NCBI GenBank assembly: GCA_036583965.1
Contig: JAZBQD010000014.1
Location: 51,403,626-51,467,625, forward strand
Length of the DNA stretch: 64,000 bases
DNA from: Prunella strophiata
Lineage: Eukaryota > Chordata > Aves > Passeriformes > Prunellidae
Direction of reading: 5' to 3'
The notes beneath the pieces are model-generated. The model saw only the letters and a program-made list of their open reading frames with translations. It had not been told where the DNA came from and did not search any database. A program made the position numbers and the translations under genes. Below are positions 52,801-64,000 of the stretch, piece after piece. The stretch's first letter is position 1; the number at the start of each line of letters is the position of its first letter.

Positions 52801-55306
52801 TTCCAAAATTATTATTAATATATACTATTGTGGCCAAAGAAATAGGAAGTGCTTTTTATCAGATATATATTGGTGATAAAACTAGTAATGCAACATTTTG
52901 AAAGGCATATACTGCCTTCCAGAACACTAAATATACAGCTTCTGGATTAGTTTGGAGGTATCTCAGGGAAAAACTCTGGAGTCTGTGTGAAGTCAGGGTG
53001 CACAGATTCTGTTGGGTTGTTTATTCTAACTGGAGGAAAAAATGTGAGGGTGAAGTTTACAGCCACAACAGCAAGCAATCTTTTATCAAAATGCTCATTA
53101 GCATTCTGCCTCCAATAGTGTTCTTAGATTTTACAGTAACATCTGTACAGACCATAATGCTCAAAGCCCAGTCTTGCCTATCAGCCAGAGTTGCCTTCAA
53201 GGCACAGGCAGGAAAATGGCAGCATTTTCACTGATGTAGCATTTCCTGGGCAGTTCCCAGAATTTATATCTGCTTCCACATGTCCCAGGGCAACTGAGGA
53301 CAGGGGAACTGAATGGAGTGAGCTGCCAGAAGGAAAGAAGAAAGGAACCTCCATTCACTGCCTCTGTCATCCCTGTTTCTTCCTCATGTTCTGTTATGTG
53401 CACTGACACCTCTCTGTCCTCCCCCATCCTACCCCCACTTGTTTGTCCCAAAGCAGGGGGGCCAGACTAAAGGAAATAAGCTCTCCTAAATGGATTTCAA
53501 CCACAGACAGCTGCTTCTCTCTCCTGTGATGTACAACTGCAGTGAAATAGAAACCTCAGCCTCCCTTACACTCAAACCATGAAACAATTTTGACAAGCTT
53601 CTCATTAATTCAGTTTTAAAGAGTGAAGTCCAGTTTTTGCTAGTCCATGGGCTGCATAGTTAAGATGAATGAGTATTGATTAGAAACTTGCTGAAGAAAA
53701 CAATGTACAAGAAGTTCACATCCATGCTGCACACAGAACAGACAACAGCAATACAAAAGGCTATTTAACAATTCAGTATTATGTAATTAAAAATATGGAC
53801 AGTTGTAAAAGTTTACTGCCTGATGCTCGCTCAGGTCATTGCTGAAATTTTTGATGCAGAAAGAAAACAAAATAAATTAAAAATAATATGGAGATGATTT
53901 TGGTTTTGAGCCCAGTTTTACACAGATGAATAAAAGTATATGGAAGCAGTCTTCTGATCGATGAGATTATACTTCCTCTTCATTTGGCTATCAGAATTCC
54001 TTTTGTACTGTTGTCCCTTAACATGACCTCCAAGGTTCTATCAAGCACATACTGAAATTTATTTTAATCATTACAACATAATATGGTACAGAGGAGAACA
54101 TTTTGATGAACTGTGGATAATCCTTCTTTGTTCCCATGAAAGAATTTTATAGTCTGCTTCATTTAATACACTCTGCTTTTCCATAACAGTCTTTTTAAGG
54201 AATGTAATTAAGATTAGTGACTAGCTTTTCCTGAGGAAGAAAAAGTAAAATGCACATACATTTACAGAAAGATGCAACAAAAAGGGATTTTATTGTCTGG
54301 TCTTTTTCTAATTGCAACATTTTATGGGGTTTTATGTCTTTATATATTGTGTGCTTTCTGTTTCTTCATCATTAACCATTTTAGCATCTTGCCACAGCAA
54401 TAGCTGTTATGGAAAATGGCAGCATAAATACTAAAATAAGTACTAATTTTTTTATTTCTGAAATAGAGATAAAGATATAAATAAAATTTTCAAAATCCCC
54501 TCAGCTCACCCTAAAGCTTTTCTTTCTTGCATGTACCTCACATCTAGAGATTTTACTGGGTATAAACAATAACAGTCTTATGAGTAGGAATCTTTTGAAA
54601 GCGTTTAGTTCCAGGTGAGTCATACTCTGAATCACACAAAAGTATAGTATCAAATAGCTTTCCTCCTACAAAATACATAGGAAACTAAAAAAAAAAAAAA
54701 AAAAAATAGGACTAAAGGAAGAAAATCAATCTTCTCATTTCACTGTATTTGCATATGAGGAAAACATTAATATCCTATTATAGTCTTCCTCCCTGTGAGC
54801 CTGTAGAAAACCCATAAATTAGATTACTGCTTTTAATCTATGTTAGCAGAATGCCTAAGGAAAAAAGATAAAGAAGGAATCCTTAGAGAAAATATTGGTT
54901 TCTGTCCTGAGTATTTAAGGGAAATGTTCCCCAAACAGCTGCTAGCTGGGAGGAAGCCCAAAGATCAAATAGAAACCCAAAGATAAAGTTTAAGGAGCTG
55001 CTTAACTGACATGATAGTCACAAGGATGCTGGAACATCTAAATATCTCAGATGTGCTTAAAAACCCACACAGGCCAGATGAAAAGAGCTTTCAATTCTGA
55101 CAGAAAATATAGGAATTAGATACACTAAGAGTTCAGTTCTGCCTCCATTACTTAGTGCACAATTATTAACACACTATGTTCATACTGTGCCATGGGATGT
55201 ACCTTGAACACTTGTGATCACACCTAGTGCCTTTTAAAATAATTTTAAAAGTGCTAAGTTATACGTGTACCAATTCTTTTTTTCTTTTTGTTAAATTGCC
55301 TCTGTC

Positions 55307-55340
<34 letters not shown>

Positions 55341-57380
55341 AAAGAAACAATGATTCTATATAAATGGAGAGATACAACCAAAAAAATTTTAAGCATGAAT
55401 TGGCTTTTCATATCCTCTTTGAACAGATTTTCACAAAAACTACTGATATTTGCTGATATACTGTTAATTTCCAAAAGACAAAATAGCTTTTAGGACAAGA
55501 TAAACATATTTTGTTCTATGAGCAAGTATATGTAAGATGGATAAAATAGAGATGAAGTCCTTGGGAGTTGGATTAAAAGTCATCAATTTTTTTAAAATTT
55601 ATCTGGTTGATATTGTATACCATCTAAAATAAAGATCAAGTTTTTCTTGGATCAAAACTTTCCAATAAGGGAACTGTATTTTTATTTTTTTTTTTTTTAA
55701 ATTTTTAAGCTACCATTCTCAATATAGAATAGTTATGCTCTTCAGAGAATAAGTTTTGGAGACCAGTTTTTGATACTTGAACATATATTAATGTGTGTTG
55801 TTCTCAATATTGTCATTCGTGTTGCTCTAAATAAGGACTGATGTAACTAACACCATAGTATTAGAAAGCCAAAAGAGATGTTAGAAGACAATGTGTACTA
55901 CTCCCTGGTCAATTCTGACCCATTATTTACTTCTCCTTGAACTGGTTGGCAGTGTGGTGAACTAGCTGAAGGAACGGAGGAAAAGTTTGATTTATATTTT
56001 ATTTAATTGTTTAAAATAGTGGCATTTTTGGTTGAGGTCCCTGAAGAGCTGCCTCAGGACCCTGGCTGGCAGCAGCTGAGCAGAATTCTTCCATGGTCTT
56101 GGTTGCTGCTCAGAAGGAGTCTGAAATTTTGGCTTGGGATGGCAATTTAACATTGCATATAACTGAGTGCAGCTGGAAGCTGCTGCTGAGAGTAGGATTT
56201 GTGTGGTCACATCTCAACACAGGATACCAACTGACATCCATTAGACTCAACATATCAAATTCTGTTTTTTGCCCAGAACTGTCTGTACACATCAGTGATG
56301 CTCTATGGAGTCAAAAGCTTGACTGCAGGGCTCCTTTCAAGGGCCAAATGAGTTCCTTACATCCATTTTAGCTATTGTTTACAAGAACAAGTGATCTGTA
56401 GAAAGAATTGCTTAGAGCTCGGGTTTGAGGAGAAATTTTTTGAGAAAACCAATCAAATTTTAATGAGATGAACACATTTAACTGAACTCAAAGAGAGCAT
56501 TTGAAAACAATTGAAGTCAGAAGTACATTTTGTTACATGGTAATCAGGAACAAACTGTGTCCAAAATTATCTGAATCCTGTCAAGTCTTCAAAGAGATTT
56601 ATTCAAGTCCACCAGAAGATGAAGGAAAAATCATCTTTAGTGCTTAAAATGTCCTCATTTCTCCAAGTAGGAAGAAATAAATGAATGTCATCTTACTTTT
56701 GCTTGGCTACCTCACAGAACAAAAAATGAGAGATTTTAGTGATCGAAAATGAGGGAGAAAGACAGAATGCTGGAATTATAGAAAATATTCCCTGCCTCAC
56801 CCAGCGTATCTGAAAGTGAGAGTTAGGCTGAAACCATCAGTTGATTATGTCCATCTTCCTGAGATGTCAAAAACATTCATAGCAATCTGACAGAGGTATC
56901 TGATTAAAATGTCTGTAAAGACAGCAGAGTGGAGCAAGTGTACCTGATACCTGGTTTGAAATTTGCCTTCCTTGCCATGCCAGTTTGCTAGGTCTGTAGC
57001 AAATGTAGCATGATGTATGTTCTGTAGCATGTATAAGTATATGATTTATAGAATTGCACATAATTTTCAAATTATCTAAACTACTAGAATGAATAAGAAC
57101 TGCAACACATGAATGTCTTAGAATATTATGAAAAAAGTTGTGTTACTCAACCTCACTGTTTTTGTTATTGACCACTTACCTTTTAGTAGACTTTTTCATT
57201 GAAGTATGTTTGCTTTGTCATTTAAATATGACTAAGCATTCTTAAAAGGCATGTAAAATCTTCTTTATTAAATATTGTTCAAAATGTAGAAAGACAGGTG
57301 CCAATCTCAGGAAAGCTTTGTTTTTTGGGTTTTTTTTTGCTTATTTGTTTGTTTGGGGTTTTTTTGTTTTGGTGTTTTGT
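46809..57380. other. Long AT-rich intergenic stretch, only homopolymers
   Basis: More than 10 kb contain no gene or mobile element that I can identify. Poly(A) runs occur at 54687-54706 (20 A) and 55308-55338 (31 A), and a T-rich GTTT tract begins at 57318. Slightly GC-richer patches at 53190-53470 and 56040-56350 show no recognisable coding or repeat signature. Confidence 0.55.
55308..55338 (+). repeat. Poly(A) run of 31
   Basis: This is an uninterrupted A run, the longest homopolymer in the window. No retroposed sequence could be recognised upstream of it, so it is listed as a simple repeat. Confidence 0.9.
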
Positions 57381-57666
57381 TTCCTGGTTTTTTTTTGTTT
57401 GTTTTGTTTTGTTTGGTTTGGTTTTTTTTTGTTTTTTTTTTCAAAAATATTTCTGTTATTGAAAAATGATAAAAATAGCATTTTTTGACATTTTCAATAT
57501 TTTCTCTTTCCCTTTTGTGAAGCATGCTGTTTTTACCTCTAAAACCTTATGGCCTTCTAAGTATATATGATCTTCTACTTTTTAAGCTAAAAACATCTGA
57601 TATAACATTTCATATGTTGCATTGAAAACAGGATAAAAAGAAAAAAAATTGTAAAAAAAAAAAAAA
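57381..57666 (+). repeat. Left copy of a ~285-bp direct repeat flanking the CATA array
   Basis: The unit runs from a T-rich GTTTT tract through 'tcaaaaatatttctgttatt', 'gaagcatgctgtttttacc' and 'cttatggccttctaagtata' to a final A run. The same sequence recurs at 58195-58479. By eye the unique part differs at one substitution and four single-base indels. The unit matches no repeat family I know. Confidence 0.95.
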
Positions 57667-57696
57667 GAGAAAAAATCAGTCTATGCACACATGCAA

Positions 57697-58195
57697 CATA
57701 CATACATACATACATACATACATACATACATACATACATACATACATACATACATACATACATACATACATACATACATACATACATACATACATACATA
57801 CATACATACATACATACATACATACATACATACATACATACATACATACATACATACATACATACATACATACATACATACATACATACATACATACATA
57901 CATACATACATACATACATACATACATACATACATACATACATACATACATACATACATACATACATACATACATACATACATACATACATACATACATA
58001 CATACATACATACATACATACATACATACATACATACATACATACATACATACATACATACATACATACATACATACATACATACATACATACATACATA
58101 CATACATACATACATACATACATACATACATACATACATACATACATACATACATACATACATACATACATACATACATACATACATACATACAT
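57697..58195 (+). repeat. Tetranucleotide microsatellite (CATA)n, about 125 copies
   Basis: CATA repeats without visible interruption for 499 bp. Each of its frames on both strands is free of stops, so it creates several overlapping spurious frames of ~170-210 codons (Tyr-Ile-His-Thr or Met-Tyr-Val-Cys periodic). These are not genes. The array is bounded by the two direct-repeat copies. Confidence 0.98.
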
Positions 58196-58479
58196 TCCTT
58201 TTTTTTGTTTTGTTTGTTTTGTTTTGTTTGTTTTTTTTTTGTTTTTTTTTTCAAAAATATTTCTGTTATTGAAAAATGATTAAAATAGCATTTTTTTGAC
58301 ATTTTCAATATTTTTCTCTTTCCCTTTTGTGAAGCATGCTGTTTTTACCTTCTAAAACCTTATGGCCTTCTAAGTATATATGATCTTCTACTTTTTAAGC
58401 TAAAAACAATCTGATATAACATTTCATATGTTGCATTGAAAACAGGATAAAAAGAAAAAAAATTGTAAAAAAAAAAAAA
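58195..58479 (+). repeat. Right copy of the ~285-bp direct repeat
   Basis: This is the second copy of the unit at 57381, in the same orientation, offset by about 813 bp. Compared with the left copy it has one extra base at each of four places: two T runs, 'accttc' versus 'acctc', and 'acaatc' versus 'acatc'. There is one A-to-T change after 'gaaaaatga'. After its A run the sequence continues into unrelated DNA. Confidence 0.95.
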
Positions 58480-61400
58480 CATTCAACACTCAAGATTGTA
58501 ACCTTTTTAAATCCCATTTCCTAAGGAACTGTGTTGGAAGAAGAAGGCAGGGAGGTAATAAACAATGTTTGTAGGTAGGTATGAAACCAAAGCCCTCTTT
58601 TTTGTATCTGTGACTCTTGCAGGTGGGACTCACTGATCCCATGACAGACTACAAGATACTTGAGGATGTAGATCATATATGTTCATAGGGAGAAAAAAAA
58701 GTTAAAGGGCATGCCTGGGTTAACAAATGTAATTTCAAATACATAATTATTTCATCTGGCATTCATGAAAGTATTCACAAAAAGGGAAGATTAGATTTTT
58801 TTAGTCTTCCTGAAGACTTCAATTTTTTTTTTTTTTTTTTTTTTTTAGAGATGACTTACGTAATGATTTGACAACCTGAGAGCCTTCAGTTTCCATGCAA
58901 CTTTATCCCAAATGCTAGTTTGGCACTTCCCTAAAGTTCTTTAAATGTGATCTGAATGCAGTTGCATTTAATGAAAGTCTCATAATAATGCTGAGTTTGA
59001 GTCATTGCCAGACTTATTTGTTTTAATGTAAAAAGAAGCATGGGATGTCCTCATCACTTGATTTTACAAAGTATTGATAGACATGAGCTTCAGATCTTAA
59101 GCCATGTTAAACAAGAAAGGAGACTGGCATGATTAAAATCAATTACATGTTTAAATGTTTTTCAGGATCAGAGCCAGCATGGTTAGCACACAGCATCATG
59201 CTACAGATAACTAATTTTGTATTGCCTTTATTTATATTCTGTGTTTTCCTGCAAGACAAGTGTGACTGTTCTTTATTTCTCACTCTAACAAAGGTTAGCA
59301 AGTAATTGAGGCCTTTTTCCAGGTCATTCAACAGCTTACATGCTGTTGTATGGTTAGTCACAAAAGCATTTTGGGTTTTTTTCTGAGCTGGCATGAGAAA
59401 CTACTCTACATTGACTTCCTTGCCAGAACCTTCCTTGCCTAGTTTGTTCTTCCTTTGCCTTCCCTCTCATCTCCCTCTTTATATCTCATTGCTGATCAGA
59501 AAAAATAGACTTAACTGTTAGTACTGAATTTAATGCATCAAGTTATACTATAAAACTTTAAAGTATCTGATTTTCTAGCAGAAAAGCTGCATCTACTTTT
59601 TTGAAAATACATATTTTCAGTGTATGGTAAATCCCTTATTAAACTTAAGAGAACTCCTTTCATTGCACACTTTTCTACCCCTGTCTACAAAAAAAAATAT
59701 AATTTCTGCATTTTTCTCTTTAGCTCATTGTTTGCTTCTAAAGGGATTGATAGATTTTAAAAACGTATATTGAAATTGAATAAAAAATTACAATATTCTG
59801 GAATAAATGCTGCTATTATGGGAATTTTCTTAGAATATGAATAATATACATCTGACTTTTTGAAGTTTGGGGTTCTAATATAAACTAGCCTTCTCAACTT
59901 CTTTTGTAGTGATTTTATAAGTGGTGTTTCACCACTGTGCAATTCATTTCACCTCTCTTTTTTCAGACTGTGTGATATGTTTCAAGTTATAGGCTATACT
60001 CCTGTAAGCATAGTCATATCTAAGGTCTTAAATATATCTAACTTATTCCCCACACGTCACTTTCTGAAGAGACAGCTGTTGAATATCAATCATTCTGATT
60101 TCTAAATATCCTCACAGTCTTATACAAAATTAGGTTTGAAGCATTTTCCCCTTTCTAGTTTTCAGATTTCTTCAGGCCACAGGCTAGGACTTCCCTTCAA
60201 ACCACTCACATTGTAGTGAAATAAAAAAATTATTTACATAGTAGTGGTCTTATTTTCCATATGTTAATAATTCTAATTTCTCCAGGAATTATGTCTAAAT
60301 CTAACCTTTCTTCTGGCAAGGCTGCTTTCCTTCTTGTTTATGGTATCTCAGATTGCTCAGTGTTTCCCTAGACATTGATTGTTTCCATTTACAATATGTG
60401 TCTCAGACCACAGTGCAGCCCAGGTTGGGGGAAGGGGATGCACCACCACAATGCAATACAGCAAAATTCTTGAGAACTCTGAGAAAATTCACTTCAGTGA
60501 TAAATTCCTCAGTACAACCAGTGTATTAAACAAGTGCTTTTCTAGACTGAGAAGTTAAATCACAAGAGTTATAATATAGCATTAAAATGTAATTGTGTGT
60601 ATGATTTGATGCTCCACTGTATATAGTCTTGAGTGCATATGCAAATCTACTTCTTTATATCAAATCACATAGTTATATGTTATTCCATATTTTGTAACAC
60701 CTTTTGTGAAATACTTATTAAAACACATTGCATATTACATATGTAAGCATCTTCCTGGCATAAATATACTAAGCATTTAACCAAGTATTTTACTTTCAAT
60801 TTCTTCTCATTATGGAATAAGACAGTCATATTCATCTGACAATGACAAGAAATGACAGATAAACCATTTTGAAACACATACAAGACATTTTCTGTACTTG
60901 CAAATCTAGCCTCAAACTGTCTGGCTTTCTTTTTTTAAGTTTGTTAGATTACACAATATCTATTTTGCTGCCTGTTGTTCCCTCAAAGAATATTCTGAAT
61001 TATTGGTCTACAAATATGTTATTTTCCTTCTACTCAATACTTTTATCTGAGTATTTTTTTTTTCTCTGGCACATCAGCTTGCATTTACAATGATTGAATG
61101 AATTTCTGTTTATTATCTGCAGACATCTTAGAATTAAAAATTCTCCTGCCACTTTGTTGTCTTTTTTCTCTTTATCCTAATATCTGTAATGCCTCCCACT
61201 TTTACACTGTTTTAGAATTGAACCTGTTTGCATTTGGCTTTTAATTCAGATAGTTAATTAAAATTACAACTTATGTCAATATACAAAAAATGCTCAAAGA
61301 TCACCGAAATCAGAGAGCATTTTCCTTCCCTAGTTATGACATTAGGCATTGTGCCTTTTATTTTTTGGTGTCTTTGCTTTTGAATTTCCTGAGTTATTTG

Positions 61401-61584
61401 GGCAAAACTAAAATACAAATGGTGAAATAACCAAAGGCATTTATCAAGGTTATTTATCTTGGTTTGAACAACAGAATCAGGAGGTCTCTCACAATTACAG
61501 CCATGATGAAGTTTTGGATTACATTCTTAAAATAATTACCTAAATAGATACCCAAAATAGAATAGAGAGAAATTCCTAGGGACA
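58480..61584. other. AT-rich intergenic sequence, no feature seen
   Basis: No gene or mobile element is recognised. A T24 run lies at 58823-58846. Frames are below 90 codons and have no recognisable product. Confidence 0.6.
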
Positions 61585-61842
61585 TGTTATGGTTTAGCCC
61601 CAGCCAGCAGCAAAGTTCCAGGCAGCTGCTCTCTCATTCCCCCATCAGTGGGACCAGGGATAGAAGTGGAAAGATAAAAGCTAGAGAACTCATGGGTTGA
61701 GATAAAGACAGTTTATAAGGGAAAGCAAAAGCTGGGCACAAAATCAAAACAAAACAAGGAATTCATTCACTGCTGCCTATGGGCAGGCAGGAGTTCAGCC
61801 ATCCCTAAGAGAGCAGAACCCCATCATGTGAGATGGTGACTT
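61585..61842 (+). mobile_element. Truncated LTR, same family as 12.4-13.0 kb
   Basis: The fragment begins TGTTATGGTTTAGCCCCAGC and continues with 'gagaactcatgggttgagat', 'gcaaaagctgggcacaaaat', 'ggaattcattcactgctgcc' and 'gggcaggcaggagttcagcc'. It fades out after 'gatggtgactta' (61842). It aligns with the first ~255 bases of the minus-strand LTR at 12368-12991. The remaining ~370 bp, including the TATA-like region and 3' end, are missing. The following sequence does not resume the family in any order I can see, so this is a 3'-deleted LTR fragment. Confidence 0.85.
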
Positions 61843-64000
61843 AATTTCATGAGAAGAATCTCTGATCACCTCATGAGATAAGGCACAGGGCTTTGCATAG
61901 AAGGAGCAATAAGTATGCCTTTAATAAGTATCCCTTGATATCATATCTTGGTCCAAGATTTCTCTTGATTGAGAAATCACAGAATAAATTCACATGAGAA
62001 CAATAAGCTTACTCCTATAGTAGAAATTAATAAGTAATAATGAATGAGGAATTGTTGAAGGTGCTCATCATGCAGGTACAGAGAGGTCGCTGACGAGTGC
62101 TAGAATGGTCCAACAGAACTGGGAACAGGAGGAGTCTTGCTGAAGGAGTTCATTCTGTGTTTGACTGCAAGTTCACATTCTTAGCACAGCTTTTCTGCCA
62201 CTATGATAATGATTTATCACCTATACACAAGACTGTGTGCAATTTCAGAGAATCAGAACATGTTGAAAAAAACTGTTGGTCTGGCCCAGCTGAAAAAAAC
62301 TTCCCAGGAAAAGTCACTCACTTGAGTATATTTGTGTTGCACTTTGTAGCAGCCTGAGTGGACTGCAGACCTAAAGCCTGTCAGTGCAGCCACAGGACAA
62401 TCTGTGTTCCCCAGGACTTGTAAAACCTTGACTGCCTGAGCACAGCATTTTAGCCTCTGAGGGCTGCCTGGCAACTGTCCCTGAGGTGTTGTGTCACACA
62501 CACAGAGGAGGCAAGCCCTGGAAAAGGCAGCTCAGAGCAGTGCAGTAGTCATGGACAATAATGGGAAACTGCAATTAATCATGGGCAGCTATGGGGACAG
62601 AAGTGGCCAGGCCAGTCCTTTCTGGAAAGGCAGAGCACCAGATCAGCCCATGGGCATGGGAACATAAAACGGAGTGGTTAGGTAGTGTCTAGCAGCAGGT
62701 GACATGTACGACATGGCAAGACAGAAACAAACAGTTTCATCAAAGTGTGCATAAAAGAGATATTTTACAATAACACTGCAATTGTTATGAAGGAAAAGCT
62801 GTCTGAATAGTCTTAGGAGTAACTTAGCAACACTTTCCTTCATCTTTTCTCTATTTCTTCAGTATAATGTTTCCTTAAAGAAATCATTTTAGTTAAACTT
62901 TCTCATATGGACTCTGTTACCATTCCTAACAGAGGCCATCTGTCATTTAGCTCATCTGCTCTCACTGATGAAATTGACCCCAGAAATAACATCTGAAGTC
63001 TCTTAAATTTTGGGGCATATGGCATCTAAATCCAATTTGTACAGCTCAAAGCAATCACTACTGGTATCTCTTCTGAGTTATTTATTGCTCAAATACCTTG
63101 TATTTGTGCATATATACTTAAGTCCATGAATAATTCCTTTGGAAAAAATCTTATCCACCTTATTCCTTTAAGGCACTCTCTTTCTTATTTATCATCACTT
63201 TGCCCTTGAAGACATCTATGCCTCTAAGAACCAAGCACTCTTCAAGCTACCTTAATGTGAATAGCAGTGCTATGAAATTTAAAACTTTTTTTTCAGCCTT
63301 ACTCTGAAATTAATTTGGTTTTGTCAATATCCATAGAATAATCCAATGACAAATTTTATGATCTAATATTATAATTATATCAGAATTCCTTGACTTTATC
63401 TGGCATGACTCTTCTTAAATGTTCTTATTTTGCAGCACATTTCAACAATAGATTGGTCCTAAAGGCATTTTAAATCTTTGGGTTATCTACTTCAGGTAAA
63501 AATTAAAACACCCTATTATGTGTCTATCAAATAGAGTGCAGTGCTCCAGGCATCCCAGTTTGTTAGAAAGTGATACAAACAATATCTGCTTTGTAAGTGC
63601 CTTTTAATGGCGTGCTGAACTGTGTGTGCAAATTTTAACATAAAGGAATATAAGGCATATGGAGAATAATAAAAAAATATACATGGGAGTTCATAATATG
63701 CATTTCTGCAAAGGATTTGCTCTTAGAATTGGGAAATGGTATACAAACCCCTCATATTTTTTTTCTCCTCTTCTGTGTTTAGTTTTGCTTCTTTTCAGAA
63801 CCACTGAATTTTTCTCTTATTTTTGAGAAGGTTATTCTTCTTTTATAATCATATTGCAATATTATCATTTTGGGGGTGTCAGTGGGTGCTTTATTCCTTT
63901 CCTTAGCTGGAAAAATTATCCTCCTGTCCCCTGCAGCCAGCTATGGTAATTTCCAGTGAATGCAGCAATGAGGGCAGAACTGATTAAATGTGGGCTTTCC
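61843..64000. other. Intergenic sequence with a GC-richer patch at 62330-62690
   Basis: No gene is recognised. The patch 62330-62690 is GC-richer and rich in CAGAG and GGCA words, and could be the remains of an unrecognised repeat. Frames of 82-86 codons on both strands across 62.1-62.5 kb overlap each other and have no recognisable domain. The rest is AT-rich and featureless to the window end. Confidence 0.5.

Noticed and set aside
55308..55338. Poly(A) run as the tail of a processed pseudogene
   Set aside because: No cDNA-like or coding sequence is recognisable upstream and no target duplication is visible. Bird LINEs of the CR1 type do not add poly(A) tails.
57587..58308. Several overlapping 168-210-codon frames on both strands
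   Set aside because: All are translations of the (CATA)n microsatellite, with Tyr-Ile-His-Thr or Met-Tyr-Val-Cys periodicity. Open frames in every phase of both strands show simple sequence rather than a gene.

Overview
The window looks like AT-rich intergenic DNA of a bird, most likely a songbird. I found no gene I would defend. The evidence for a bird is the repeat content. There are several CR1 LINE 3' ends with the typical octamer-like tail. There are solo LTRs with the TGTTGTGGTTTAACCCCAGC-type start that recurs in avian ERVs. There is also a short element made of a tRNA-Ile-like head joined to a CR1 tail, the layout of TguSINE1-type SINEs of passerines. The open frames are short and unordered. 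The only long ones (523 aa at 23392-24963 and about 200 aa around 57.6-58.3 kb) are translations of microsatellites. No exon chain, tRNA or rRNA gene, CpG-island promoter or CRISPR array was recognised.

Layout: 1-5537 is plain AT-rich sequence. 5538-6131 is a minus-strand CR1, followed by an unexplained GC-rich block (6370-6780) and the tRNA-Ile/CR1 SINE (6810-6946). 10057-10960 is a probable minus-strand LTR that shares its last ~200 bp with a plus-strand relative at 18636-19192. 12368-12991 is a minus-strand LTR whose family has a truncated plus-strand member at 61585-61842. 22807-25039 is a minus-strand LTR blown up by a ~1.45 kb perfect (TCTATA)n array. Its sister at 42332-43163, plus strand, lacks the array. 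30755-31569 is a plus-strand CR1 that joins a reverse-transcriptase fragment to the 3' end. Short CR1 tails lie at 34345, 36682 and 46685. 39520-40144 is a well-preserved solo LTR with TATA box and polyadenylation signal.

57381-58479 holds two ~285 bp direct repeats separated by ~125 copies of CATA. The two copies differ mainly by single-base indels, so this may be an assembly artefact.

Nothing here works together as a pathway. The biology on show is retroelement insertion and decay, plus microsatellite expansion. The points most worth checking are the two giant microsatellites: one expanded inside a dated LTR, the other lying between near-identical flanks.
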